DNA of 55,266 bases, taken from positions 6,223 to 61,488 of the forward strand of contig NZ_BAAAYN010000008.1 of assembly GCF_039536245.1 (NCBI RefSeq), read 5' to 3'. The notes under the pieces are model-generated. The model ran no database searches. It worked only from the letters and a program-made list of their open reading frames with translations, and had not been told where the DNA came from. This DNA is from Cryptosporangium minutisporangium (GTDB lineage Bacteria > Actinomycetota > Actinomycetes > Mycobacteriales > Cryptosporangiaceae). Positions 23,516 through 31,775 of the stretch are shown piece after piece. Each line of letters begins with the position of its first letter. Within the stretch, counting starts at the first letter, position 1. Both the position numbers and the translations under genes were made by a program.

Positions 23516-24367
23516 GTGACCACGTACGGCGCGACCGTCGCGAAGCGACGTCTGGCGCGCCGACTGGTCGAACTGCGGGTGGAGAACGGTTACACCGCCA
23601 ACCAGGTCTGCGACAAGCTGAACTGGGGCCGCGGGAAGGTGGGCCGGTTCGAGGCGAACGTCTGGAAGCGGCCGGAGATGAGCGACGTCCGCGACCTCCT
23701 GCGGATCTACGGCGTACCGGACGCCGAGCGCGAGGAGCTCGAGGGCCTCGCGATGCTCGCCCGGGGCCGCGCGTGGTGGCGTGAGTACGGTGACGTGTTC
23801 GAGGACGGCGAGTACGCGGGCTTCGAGTCGGACGCCGAACGCATCTCCGTCTACATGCCCCTGATCCTTCCCGGCCTGCTCCAGATCTCGGCGTACACCG
23901 AGGCGCACATGCACGTGGGAACGAAGTCGGCGCAGTGGCGGGCCCGCGCGCTGGAGGCGCGCCAGCGGCGTCAGCAAGTGCTCGAGCCGAACGAAGACGG
24001 ACCCGGCGTCGAGCTGGTCGCGGTGCTCACCGAGGCGTCGCTGCTCTACCGCTGGGGTACCCGCGACCAGCGGCGCGCCCAGATCGCCCACCTGGTGGCG
24101 ATGAGCCAGCGGCCGAACGTCGAGCTGCGGTTGCTGCGGTTCGCCGACGGACCGCACCCCGGGATGAGCAGCCTGATCAGCATCTTCGACTTCCCCGGTG
24201 ACGAGCCGGGCATCGCCTTCCTGGAGAACGACGCCGCGGTGCAGCAGATCGATTCGGTCCCCGAGGTCGACGTCTACAAGAAGATTTTCGCGGACATCCG
24301 CTCCGCCGCACTGGAGCCGGCCGCGACGACGTCGTACCTCACACGGCTCGGCGACACGCTGGACTGA
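23516..24367 (+). CDS. XRE-family regulator with DUF5753 (Scr1-like) domain
   Basis: 283 aa from GTG 23516 with GGAGG upstream. The N-terminal helix-turn-helix (about 8-75) includes RRLARRLVELRVENGYTANQV and LNWGRGKVGRFEANVWKRPEMSDVRDLLRIYGV. The DUF5753 domain (about 95-280) includes YMPLILPGLLQISAYTEAHM, RQQVLE, VELVAVLTEASLLYRWG, VELRLLRFADGPHPGMSS and a C-terminal Y...F..I...AL stretch. This matches the large actinobacterial Scr1 family of developmental/secondary-metabolism regulators that partner DUF397 proteins. It is the best local candidate to bind the two CTGTGAwwCACAG palindromes nearby. Confidence 0.87.
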   Translation: MTTYGATVAKRRLARRLVELRVENGYTANQVCDKLNWGRGKVGRFEANVWKRPEMSDVRDLLRIYGVPDAEREELEGLAMLARGRAWWREYGDVFEDGEYAGFESDAERISVYMPLILPGLLQISAYTEAHMHVGTKSAQWRARALEARQRRQQVLEPNEDGPGVELVAVLTEASLLYRWGTRDQRRAQIAHLVAMSQRPNVELRLLRFADGPHPGMSSLISIFDFPGDEPGIAFLENDAAVQQIDSVPEVDVYKKIFADIRSAALEPAATTSYLTRLGDTLD

Positions 24368-24404
24368 CGTCCGGCAGGGCCTCGCGCTGGCGGACGGAGC
24401 AGGC

Positions 24405-25322
24405 TCAGCGGAGGTGGGCGACCGCCGCGAGCATGCCGGCGAGCGGCTGTCCGGCCGACTCCGGACCCGACGACGCGGGGTGCCAGCGGTCGACCGGGAC
24501 CAGGCCGGGGCTGACCAGGCGGAGGTCGCCGATCGCCCGGCGCAGTTCGCTCTCGCTGCGCAGGGTGAGCGGCGTCAGCGTGCAGTCGTAGATCAGCCGG
24601 ACGATCGTCGTCTGATCTGGCGCCGTCGGCCGGTACGTTTCCTGCGTGCGCGTCCGGCCCACGGGGGCGGGGGAGACGGGGGAGGGCAGTGTCGGCGCGT
24701 CCGCGGATATCGGTGCGGCCGCCGTCGCGTGGGAGAACGCGAACAGGCTCCCCGGCGCCGCCGTTCGCCGTAGCGGCCCCAGGACGCGGTGCAGCTCGCC
24801 CGGCACGAAGTGCAGGACGGCGAGGCAGAGGATCGCCACCGGCCGGTCGAAGTCGAGGAGCCGGCGCGTGACCGGGTGCTCCAGGACGCCGACCAGGTCA
24901 CGAAGATCGGCGTGCAGGGCGCCGACCCGGTCGGTCAGGCCGGACGCGCGGACGGTCGTCTGGACCTGAGTGACCACCCCGGGATCGATGTCCACCGAGA
25001 CGACGCGGCACTCCGAATCCAGGGCCAGCGCGACGTCGGGCAGCCCGTCCGCTGACGCGAAGCCCGAGCCGAGGTCGAGGAATTGGGTGACGCCGTGGCG
25101 TACCGCGTACTCGACCACCCGGCGAAGGAACGCGCGGTTCTGCCGGGCCACCTCCGCGACGTGCGGCACCGCATCGAGCAGCGCGTCGGCGGCCTCCCGG
25201 TCGGCGGCGAGGTGGTTGGAGCCGCCCAGGTAGTAGTCGTACATCCGGGCTGCGCTCGGGCGGAAGCTGTCGACCTCGGTCGGCGTCCGTGGGTGCAGAT
25301 CACGAAGAGCGGAATCAGGCAT
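24405..25322 (-). CDS. SAM-dependent methyltransferase (Methyltransf_19 type), copy 2
   Basis: 305 aa. It begins with the family's PSAARMYDYYLGGSNHLAADR motif, then FLDLGSGFASADGLPDVA (SAM site), CRVVSVDIDPGVV and LDFDRPVAILCLAVLHFVP. It differs from copy 1 in length and in a Pro-rich insert near residue 205. It overlaps the upstream small membrane protein by 8 bp, so they are co-transcribed from the promoter/operator at 25536-25577. The target of methylation is unknown. Confidence 0.84.
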   Translation of the reverse strand: MPDSALRDLHPRTPTEVDSFRPSAARMYDYYLGGSNHLAADREAADALLDAVPHVAEVARQNRAFLRRVVEYAVRHGVTQFLDLGSGFASADGLPDVALALDSECRVVSVDIDPGVVTQVQTTVRASGLTDRVGALHADLRDLVGVLEHPVTRRLLDFDRPVAILCLAVLHFVPGELHRVLGPLRRTAAPGSLFAFSHATAAAPISADAPTLPSPVSPAPVGRTRTQETYRPTAPDQTTIVRLIYDCTLTPLTLRSESELRRAIGDLRLVSPGLVPVDRWHPASSGPESAGQPLAGMLAAVAHLR

Positions 25323-25512
25323 GGCGGTTCGCCTCGCTGTGGGTCCACCGATGGTGCGGCCAACTCGGACGCTCGCCGCAGGCGGTGCAGTTCACGGCGC
25401 CGCCGCAGCGCGGGCACCACGCGTTGATGCTGCGCAGGTACCAGCCGGACGCCACGCCAGCGAGCAGACCCGCCAGTGCGACCAGGACGAGGAGGACAGC
25501 CAGCCCACTCAC
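25315..25512 (-). CDS. Small membrane protein with CxxC zinc-ribbon-like tail
   Basis: About 65 aa. A hydrophobic helix (LAVLLVLVALAGLLAGVASGWYL) is followed by CPRCGGAVNCTACGERP, four cysteines arranged as two CxxC knuckles, likely a zinc ribbon on the cytoplasmic side. The start is uncertain: a perfect AAGGAGGT sits at 25518-25511, so translation may begin at the GTG it overlaps (25512) or at CTG 25503. A GTG at 25548 would add 12 residues but falls inside the operator. It is coupled to the methyltransferase gene. Confidence 0.55.
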   Translation of the reverse strand: MSGLAVLLVLVALAGLLAGVASGWYLRSINAWCPRCGGAVNCTACGERPSWPHHRWTHSEANRHA

Positions 25513-25535
25513 CTCCTTCAGACGCGCGACTCCGG

Positions 25536-25577
25536 ATCTGTGAAACACAGATTATGAAGCTCTGCTCGTTGGGGCAA
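25536..25577 (-). promoter_or_regulatory. Promoter with overlapping palindromic operator
   Basis: Minus strand: -35 TTGCCC (25577-25572), 17 bases, -10 TAATCT (25554-25549). The perfect inverted repeat ATCTGTG-AAA-CACAGAT (25536-25552) overlaps the -10 and the start point, the normal position of a repressor site. The core CTGTGAwwCACAG recurs at 26104-26116. The remaining 230 bp towards 25808 is relatively A+T-rich and contains no gene I can support. Confidence 0.68.
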
Positions 25578-25807
25578 CACCCTGCCGAGACATCGCCGAG
25601 AATTTGTGTCGCTATTACCCCCAGGCGGGAGCGAGCGTGTTTCGCGGCGCGAATTGCCGCAGACCGCGGCAGATCGCTGCTTATTCGGCCCCGATCAACC
25701 GATCGAATGCCGAGATCGATCGTGCGCGTGAATTCAACGAGAAAATGCACGCGGCGACACCGAATCAACAGTGCCGCCGCGCTCGTGAAGAGAAAGTGCT
25801 CAACCGG

Positions 25808-26053
25808 TCAGAGGTCGTACCGGCCCGCTTTCACGTCGTCCAGGAACGCGGCGAACGCGCTGCGGCTGACGACGTGAGCGCCCCCCTCGGGCCGCTTGCT
25901 GTCGCGTACTGCCGCCACTTCGGGCAGGTTGGGGGCCACTTCGACGCAGCCCGTGTTGGCGCCGGTGCTTCTTTTGGCTTTCCGCCAGTGTGCGTCGGAC
26001 AGGTCGGTCACTCGATCGTTCCGCTGGTGCTGTTTGCCGCTCATGAACGTCAC
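25808..26053 (-). CDS. DUF397 protein, copy 2
   Basis: 81 aa from GTG 26053-26051, chosen because GAAGGAAGG lies 4 nt upstream; an ATG at 26044 is three codons further in. The protein shows WRKAKRSTGANTGCVEVAPNLPEVAAVRDSKRPEGGAHVVSRSAFAAFLDDVKAGRYD, a near-textbook DUF397 sequence with the conserved CVEVA, VAVRDSK and AFAAFLxxVxxGxYD segments. It is more canonical than copy 1. A copy of the CTGTGAwwCACAG palindrome lies about 50 bp upstream, tying it to the same control as the methyltransferase unit. Confidence 0.82.
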   Translation of the reverse strand: MTFMSGKQHQRNDRVTDLSDAHWRKAKRSTGANTGCVEVAPNLPEVAAVRDSKRPEGGAHVVSRSAFAAFLDDVKAGRYDL

Positions 26054-26103
26054 CGCGCCTTCCTTCTTGACACGTATCACAATCCACCATACGCCTGTTC
26101 AAT

Positions 26104-26116
26104 CTGTGATTCACAG
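26104..26116. promoter_or_regulatory. Second CTGTGAwwCACAG operator
   Basis: Inverted repeat CTGTG-ATT-CACAG upstream of the DUF397 gene and also upstream of the divergent esterase gene. It is preceded by AAT as the first copy is preceded by GAT. The 233-bp divergent gap otherwise contains TTGACA at 26147 with no good -10 partner and a second short palindrome ATAGCTAT at 26129-26136. Confidence 0.6.
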
Positions 26117-26286
26117 GCGCGTGCGCAAATAGCTATCTAGTGTGAATTGACAGCCGAATCCCGGCACGCCGCCCCGATGTTCGCCCCGTATCCCTCTCTG
26201 CCGCCTGCGTCGACGTGCCTACGACGACGCATGACGGACACGGCACCGGGTACGCAGGAACCGGACAAATCGAAGGGGGCGCAACC

Positions 26287-27804
26287 ATGCACGGGGACGA
26301 CATCCATGCCCTGGCAGCGCCGCTGGGCGACGCGGGCGACTTCGACCCGCTGCTCGATCGGATCGGGGACGCCCGGGTGGTGATGCTCGGCGAGGCCAGT
26401 CACGGCACCCACGACTTCTACCGGTGGCGCGCGGAGCTGACCCGGCGACTGATCGACGAACACGGGTTCTCGTTCGTCGCCGTGGAGGGGGACTGGCCGG
26501 ACTGCGACCGGATCGACCGAGCGGTGCGCTGCCGCCCGGGTGGCGGTGACCCCCGGGACGCCCTGAAGGCGTTCGACCGGTGGCCGACCTGGATGTGGGC
26601 GAACGAAGAGGTCTCCGACTTCGTGATCTGGCTGCGGGACTGGAACCTCCGCCACGCCATGGCCGATCTCTGCCCGACCACGCCGCCGGAGCCCTTCTCC
26701 GGAACGACGGCCCCGGAGCCTTTCTCGACAACGGCGCTGGAGCCCGCCCGGGACGAGGCTGGCGTCCCCGCGCGAGGCCGCCGCGACCTGTCTGTTGTCT
26801 CAAGGCCTCGCGCTCGCCTGTCAGCCTCGCCCCCTGGGCGGGCCGTGCACCCCGTGGGGTTTCATGGGTTGGATGTGTACAGCCTCTGGGAATCGCTCGC
26901 CGAGATCCTGGGCTACCTGCGCGAACACGATCCGGACGGCGTTCCGGCCGCGCTCGCCGCGTTGCGCTGTCTGGACCCGTACGCGCGGGACCCACAGCGC
27001 TACGCGTTCGCGACCGTCATGGGCTCCACCTGCGCTCCGGCCCTCGTCGAGCTGCTCATGACGGTCCGGCAACGCGCCACCGCGGGCGACTCGTCCGCGG
27101 CCGGTGACGTCGTCGCGGCCGCCGACCCGTTCCGTGCCTTCGCCGCCAGGCAGAACGCCGAAGCCGCGGTCGGAGCGGAAAATTACTACCGCGAGATGGT
27201 GGGCAACGGGCCGGACTCGTGGAACGTCCGCGACATCCATATGGTCAACACGCTCGAGCGGCTCCTCCAGTACTACGGGCCGTCTTCGAAGGCCATCGTG
27301 TGGGCGCACAACACCCACATCGGGGACGCGCGGGCCACCGACATGGCCGACGCCGGCATGGTCAACCTCGGCCAGCTCGGCCGGGAGCGCTGGGGCGCCG
27401 ACGCGGTCGCACTGGTCGGCTTCGGCTGCCACCGTGGCGAGGTGCTCGCCGGCCCCGCCTGGGGCGACCTGGTCGAGGTGATGCCGGTGCCACCGGCGCG
27501 GGCCGGTTCCCTGGAGGCGGTACTGCAGGCGACGTTGCCGGAGCCCGCGCTGTTCGTGTTCCCGCCGGGCGTATACGCGTCCGGCCACACCGGTGCGCGA
27601 CCGGCCTGGATCGCCGACGTCCTGCCGCACCGGGCGATCGGCGTCGTGTACCGGCCGTCGCGGGAGTCGTACGGCAACTACGTACCGACCCGACTGGGGG
27701 ACCGGTACGACGCGTTCGTCTGGCTCCCGGAGACGACCGCGCTGCGGCCGCTCGAAGCGACCCCGGTCGGCGGCGAGCTGCAGACGTTCCCAGCTGGCGT
27801 CTGA
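26287..27804 (+). CDS. Erythromycin-esterase family protein with unusual internal insert
   Basis: 505 aa from ATG 26287 with GAAGGGGG upstream. Catalytic-site segments of the Ere family are present: LGEASHG (E36, H39), VAVEGDWPD (E67), GLDVYSLW, and WAHNTHIGDA (H341). Residues about 127-188 form a Pro/Ala/Arg-rich, low-complexity insert, with PEPFS repeated, between WLRDWN and VGFHGLDVYS; family members I recall join these directly. The reading frame is intact on both sides. Known Ere enzymes hydrolyse the macrolide lactone, but most family members are not proven macrolide esterases. An ABC-F gene follows. Confidence 0.82.
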   Translation: MHGDDIHALAAPLGDAGDFDPLLDRIGDARVVMLGEASHGTHDFYRWRAELTRRLIDEHGFSFVAVEGDWPDCDRIDRAVRCRPGGGDPRDALKAFDRWPTWMWANEEVSDFVIWLRDWNLRHAMADLCPTTPPEPFSGTTAPEPFSTTALEPARDEAGVPARGRRDLSVVSRPRARLSASPPGRAVHPVGFHGLDVYSLWESLAEILGYLREHDPDGVPAALAALRCLDPYARDPQRYAFATVMGSTCAPALVELLMTVRQRATAGDSSAAGDVVAAADPFRAFAARQNAEAAVGAENYYREMVGNGPDSWNVRDIHMVNTLERLLQYYGPSSKAIVWAHNTHIGDARATDMADAGMVNLGQLGRERWGADAVALVGFGCHRGEVLAGPAWGDLVEVMPVPPARAGSLEAVLQATLPEPALFVFPPGVYASGHTGARPAWIADVLPHRAIGVVYRPSRESYGNYVPTRLGDRYDAFVWLPETTALRPLEATPVGGELQTFPAGV

Positions 27805-27855
27805 CCTCCCGCTCGGAGGCGCCTCCCCAGCGTCCGCGGCGCCGCCGACGGGTCG

Positions 27856-27901
27856 CCGGGAAACCACCTGTGGCGGGCCGCTGACGGGCGATCTTCGGGA
27901 A
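27856..27901. repeat. Degenerate copy of the intergenic TTCCCGA repeat
   Basis: In the 208-bp gap before the ABC-F gene, CCGGGAA (27856) and TCGGGAA (27895) lie 39 bp apart, an inverted and decayed version of the 41-bp-period repeat seen at 14991 and 55077. It is a weak match. Confidence 0.35.
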
Positions 27902-28000
27902 GTCCGGCTCGCCGGGCTGCGGGCGCGGGCACCGGCGGGCGTCCGCCATGGGGAGAGCCGCACGCAGGGCGCGGGCACCGGGTGCCCCTGCGGTGGGAAC

Positions 28001-28006
28001 TACGCT
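28001..28006 (+). promoter_or_regulatory. -10 element of a leaderless ABC-F transcript
   Basis: TACGCT, six bases (GACGCG), then the GTG start at 28013. There is no ribosome site. The same arrangement, TACGCT-GACGCT-GTG, precedes the penicillin-binding protein at 52585. Confidence 0.5.
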
Positions 28007-28012
28007 GACGCG

Positions 28013-29650
28013 GTGAGCGCCACGTTGGTCGTCAAGGACCTCTCCGCCGGGCACGGCGATCGAACCCTGTTCTCCGGTCTCGATCTGGTGGTCGCCCCGG
28101 GCGACGTGATCGGCGTCGTCGGGGCCAACGGCGCAGGCAAGTCGACGCTCCTGCGGCTACTGGCGGGTCTGGACAGCCCGGAGACGGGGATGGTCCGCCG
28201 TACTCCGGTCAGCGCGACCGTCGGGTATCTCCCGCAGGAGTCCGAGCGACGTCCCGGCGAGACCGTCCGGGACTTCCTCGACCGACGGACCGGCGTCGCC
28301 GCCGCCCAGGCCGCCCTGGACGCCGCCACCGAAGCGCTCGGCGCGGAGGCGCCGGGCGCCGACGACGCCTACGCCGACGCGTTCGACCGCTGGCTCGCAC
28401 TGGGCGGCGCCGACCTCGCCGAGCGCGCCGAGACCGTGGCCGACGACCTGGGCCTCTCGATCGACCTGGACGCCCCGATGACCGGCCTCTCCGGCGGGCA
28501 GGCCGCCCGGGCGGCACTTGCGTCGCTGCTGCTCAGCCGGTACGACGTCGTGCTGCTCGACGAGCCGACCAACGACCTCGACCTCGCGGGCCTGGACCGG
28601 CTGGAGCGGTTCGTCACCGGCCTGCGCACCGGCACCGTGCTGGTCAGCCACGACCGCGAGTTCCTGGCGCGCACGGTGACCGCCGTGGTGGAGCTCGACT
28701 ACGCCCAGCAGCAGATCAACACGTACGGCGGTGGCTACGCCGCCTACCTGGAAGAGCGCGAGGTCGCCCGGCGGCACGCCCGGGAGGCCTTCGACGAGTA
28801 CGCCGATACCCGGGCGGCGCTGGTGGAGCGGGGCCGGGCTCAGCGCGCCTGGATGGAGAAGGGCGTCAAGAACGCCCGCCGGAAGGCGCCGGACAACGAC
28901 AAGGTCGGGCGGAAGTTCCGCTCCGAGGCGACCGAGAAACAAGCCTCCAAGGCCCGGCAGACCGAGCGCCTGATCGAGCGGCTGGACGTCGTCGAGGAGC
29001 CCCGCAAGGAGTGGGAGCTGCGCATGACGATCGCGACGGCACCCCGGGCCGGTGCGGTGGTGGCGACCCTGCGCGGTGCGGTCGTGCGCCGCGGCGACTT
29101 CACGCTCGGCCCCGTCGACCTCCAGCTCGACTGGGCCGACCGGGCGGTACTGACCGGGGCGAACGGCTCTGGCAAGTCGACGCTGCTCGGCGTCCTACTG
29201 GGGAAGATCAGCCCCGACGAAGGGTCGGCCGCGCTCGGGCCGGGTGTGGTCGTCGGCGAGATCGACCAGGCTCGTGGTCTGTTCGCCGGGGAGACCACGG
29301 TGGTGGACGTGTTCGGGGCCGCGGTGCCGGAGCAGAATCCCGGGGAGATCCGGACCCTGCTGGCGAAGTTCGGCTTGAAGGCCGCGCACGTGCACCGGGC
29401 GGCGGGGTCGCTCTCACCGGGGGAGCGGACCCGCGCCGGGCTGGCGTTGTTGCAGGCGCGCGGGGTGAATCTGCTGGTGCTCGACGAGCCGACGAACCAC
29501 CTCGACCTACCGGCGATCGAGCAACTGGAATCCGCGCTGGCGACGTACCCCGGGACGCTGCTGTTGGTGACCCACGACCGCCGGATGCTCGAGACCGTGG
29601 AGACGAACCGGCGCTTCCACGCCGACGCCGGAAAGGTCACCGAGCTCTAA
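28013..29650 (+). CDS. ABC-F family ATPase
   Basis: 545 aa from GTG 28013; the longer open frame upstream is not supported. There are two nucleotide-binding domains without membrane segments. Domain 1 has Walker A GANGAGKST (37-45), signature LSGGQ and Walker B VVLLDEPTNDLDL. The inter-domain linker (about 235-330) is charged and helical and includes the YAAYLEEREVARRHAREAF arm. Domain 2 has GANGSGKST, LSPGERTRAGL and LLVLDEPTNHLDL. These are translation-associated ABC-F proteins, which either act on ribosomes generally or protect them from antibiotics. The neighbour upstream, an esterase-family gene, makes a resistance role worth testing. It ends 3 bp into the convergent pilus gene. Confidence 0.88.
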   Translation: MSATLVVKDLSAGHGDRTLFSGLDLVVAPGDVIGVVGANGAGKSTLLRLLAGLDSPETGMVRRTPVSATVGYLPQESERRPGETVRDFLDRRTGVAAAQAALDAATEALGAEAPGADDAYADAFDRWLALGGADLAERAETVADDLGLSIDLDAPMTGLSGGQAARAALASLLLSRYDVVLLDEPTNDLDLAGLDRLERFVTGLRTGTVLVSHDREFLARTVTAVVELDYAQQQINTYGGGYAAYLEEREVARRHAREAFDEYADTRAALVERGRAQRAWMEKGVKNARRKAPDNDKVGRKFRSEATEKQASKARQTERLIERLDVVEEPRKEWELRMTIATAPRAGAVVATLRGAVVRRGDFTLGPVDLQLDWADRAVLTGANGSGKSTLLGVLLGKISPDEGSAALGPGVVVGEIDQARGLFAGETTVVDVFGAAVPEQNPGEIRTLLAKFGLKAAHVHRAAGSLSPGERTRAGLALLQARGVNLLVLDEPTNHLDLPAIEQLESALATYPGTLLLVTHDRRMLETVETNRRFHADAGKVTEL

Positions 29651-31182
29651 CTCTCCACGATGTCCTTCAGCGGCGTCGCCTGCAGGATGCTGGGCGGCGC
29701 GTTCCACTTCTGCAGCGTCGACCCATCGCACTTCGCGACGACGATCTTCGAGATCTGCTGGCCGATGGAGTACAGGTCGGGGTTGTCGGCGTTCGGGTCG
29801 GTGGGCGACAGGCAGTACCCGGACTGGTCGACGATCGTGTAGCTCGTCGCGTACGTACCGGTGTTGCCGAAGAACCGCCAGCGCAGTTCCTGGGCGGTCG
29901 ACGTCGTGCTGCAGCTGACGATCCGCACGTACTGCCCTCGCACGGTCGAGCGCGGACTGCGCAGGCAGTACAGACCGCCCTTGTTCGTGGTGACCAGCGA
30001 CTCCACTCCGGTGGTGTTGTCGACGATCGTCGGTGTCGTCCACTTCTGGTTCCACGCCACGTTGGCCGGGTTCGGGGCCTGCTTGCACTGCCACGAGATG
30101 AGGTGGTCGGCGTCCGTCTTCTGACCGGTGACGTCGAGGCAGCGTCCGAACTGTTTGAAGTTGACCAGCTGGCTGACGGCCGCGCCGGCCGCGCCGGCGC
30201 CCGCGGTCGCTTCCGGGAAGAAGGACTGCACGTTGCTGTTGCTCACCTGGCACTTCGAGCCCGACGCGGATCCGAGCACGACGAAACTGCCCGCGACGTT
30301 GGGCGTCTGGACGTTGAAGCAGTAGCCGTTGAGCGTCGAACCGTTCGACGTGCCCTCGAAGTTGGCGCTGTCGTTGTAGCTCCACTGCTGCTGCGGCTGC
30401 GTGGTCGTCGCACACGGCTGCACGTACACGACTTTGCCGACGGCCTGTGGGGTCCCGGCGTCCAGGCACATGCCGAGCGGCATCGTCGGTGTCCTCGACG
30501 ACACCAGGCTGAGCGTCAGGTTCGTGTTGTACGCCCACATCTGTGCGACGCTGCCGGCGCTGCACGGCCGCATGGTCAGCGGTGTTCCCGCGGCCGGTGA
30601 GCCGGAGCCGGCGTCGAAGCACAGGTCGGTGGTGCTGGCGGTCTTGTAGACGTGGACGAGCCCGCCGGAGATGTTCACGTCGCTGGTCTTGAACGCGTAG
30701 GTGCCCCGGAGCGTCCGGATGGTCTTCCGGGTGGAGATTTCGGAGTTCGGTGTGTACGTGCCGGTGGACCGCAGCAGCGCGTAGGCCGGCGTGCTGAACG
30801 CGCCGGCGCCGCTGATGCAGCGGATCGTGTTGGCGGCGAGCCACGCCGCCGACCGGTTCTGCGGATCGACCGGGTAGTAGTCGATCTCCACCGTGTACGA
30901 GGCCTTCGCTGCCGCGCTCACCGCGGCGACGGTGCCGGAGAGATCGACGCAGGGGAGCTCGGTCAGCACCCCGGTCGCTTTCCCGTCGTTCGCGGCGCGG
31001 ATGTGCGCGAGCGCGACGTCCAGGCCGGTCTGGGCGGCGTTGAGCGCGGCGACCCGGGCGATCTGGCTGCGGGTGTTCGTGTTCTGCGCGATCACGGTAT
31101 TGACGAGCAACGTCGAGAGCAGCACGCCGACCATCGTCACCAGCAGCGCGACCGGTAGCGATCCCCGCTCGTCCTGTCTCAC
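29647..31182 (-). CDS. PilX-like minor pilus protein with ricin-type lectin tail
   Basis: 511 aa from GTG 31182-31180, which overlaps the upstream stop (GTGA). The N-terminus is PilX-like: RQDERGSLPVALLVTMVGVLL, a single hydrophobic helix (about 8-30) followed by ARVAALNAAQTGLDVALAHI. From about residue 145 onward there are beta-trefoil-type repeats: LCFDAGSG, CLDAGTP, QQWSYND, RCLDVTGQK, QKWTTP and YCLSPTDPN. These Cys-L-D and Q-x-W signatures are typical of ricin B-type carbohydrate-binding domains, apparently two partial trefoils. It is the last gene of the pilus operon. I infer a tip adhesin that binds sugars. Confidence 0.78.
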   Translation of the reverse strand: MRQDERGSLPVALLVTMVGVLLSTLLVNTVIAQNTNTRSQIARVAALNAAQTGLDVALAHIRAANDGKATGVLTELPCVDLSGTVAAVSAAAKASYTVEIDYYPVDPQNRSAAWLAANTIRCISGAGAFSTPAYALLRSTGTYTPNSEISTRKTIRTLRGTYAFKTSDVNISGGLVHVYKTASTTDLCFDAGSGSPAAGTPLTMRPCSAGSVAQMWAYNTNLTLSLVSSRTPTMPLGMCLDAGTPQAVGKVVYVQPCATTTQPQQQWSYNDSANFEGTSNGSTLNGYCFNVQTPNVAGSFVVLGSASGSKCQVSNSNVQSFFPEATAGAGAAGAAVSQLVNFKQFGRCLDVTGQKTDADHLISWQCKQAPNPANVAWNQKWTTPTIVDNTTGVESLVTTNKGGLYCLRSPRSTVRGQYVRIVSCSTTSTAQELRWRFFGNTGTYATSYTIVDQSGYCLSPTDPNADNPDLYSIGQQISKIVVAKCDGSTLQKWNAPPSILQATPLKDIVES

Positions 31183-31775
31183 GAGACCCCCCGCCCCTCC
31201 GCGCACGCCGTGGTGCTCGACGTGGTCAGCGTCGTGTTCAGCGCGGTGAACGTCGCGCTGAACTGCCGGGTGGTGGACCTGGCCGGGCCGCCGGCCGTCG
31301 CGGTCAGCGTGATGCCGAGCCGCTGGAAGTTGTGCGTGGCGTCGGCGGCCGTCACGGTGAACGGCGTGGTGGCGGAGACCCCGTTCGCCAGCTGGGTCCA
31401 CGGGGTCGGGGCGAGCGCCCCGGTGCCCTGTACCCAGGTGCGCTGCTGGAGTTCGCCGGTGGAGGGCCGCAGCCGCAGCTGCGTGCAGACCGGTACGCCG
31501 GTAGAGGTGGTGAGGAACTCGACGTAGGGCTCGCCGTTGACCACACCCGGGGTGCTCACCCCGGACGCGTAGCGCACCTGGCGGTCGAGCCGTCCGAATG
31601 CGATACCGAGCTGCTGCTGGGCGTCGGCGATCGCCTGCGCCCGGTTCGCCGACGAGTACAGCGAGAGGATGCTCGTCGTCGAGACGCCCATGAACACCGC
31701 GGTGATCACCATCGAGACCACCGCTTCGGCGAGCGTGTACCCGGAGTCGTCGGCCAACCGCGGAAGCCGGATCAT
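31179..31775 (-). CDS. PilW/PulJ-like prepilin
   Basis: 198 aa. Short leader MIRLPRLADDSG then YTLAEAVVSMVITAVFMGV, a class III (prepilin peptidase) signal with cleavage after Gly12 and Glu at +5. The rest is beta-rich with a C-terminal Cys (TTACAEG) and an internal Cys (VPVCTQL) that could pair. It overlaps both neighbours by ATGA/GTGA, so its output is coupled to them. Likely a minor pilin needed to prime or cap the pilus. Confidence 0.8.
   Translation of the reverse strand: MIRLPRLADDSGYTLAEAVVSMVITAVFMGVSTTSILSLYSSANRAQAIADAQQQLGIAFGRLDRQVRYASGVSTPGVVNGEPYVEFLTTSTGVPVCTQLRLRPSTGELQQRTWVQGTGALAPTPWTQLANGVSATTPFTVTAADATHNFQRLGITLTATAGGPARSTTRQFSATFTALNTTLTTSSTTACAEGRGVS

Noticed and set aside
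25536-25552. CRP-type site (TGTGA-N6-TCACA)
   Set aside because: The arms are spaced by three bases, not six, and the actual palindrome is CTGTG-N3-CACAG.
26662-26856. Frameshift in the esterase-family gene
   Set aside because: Domain sequence continues in the same frame on both sides of the insert, so it is an in-frame insertion rather than a frameshift.
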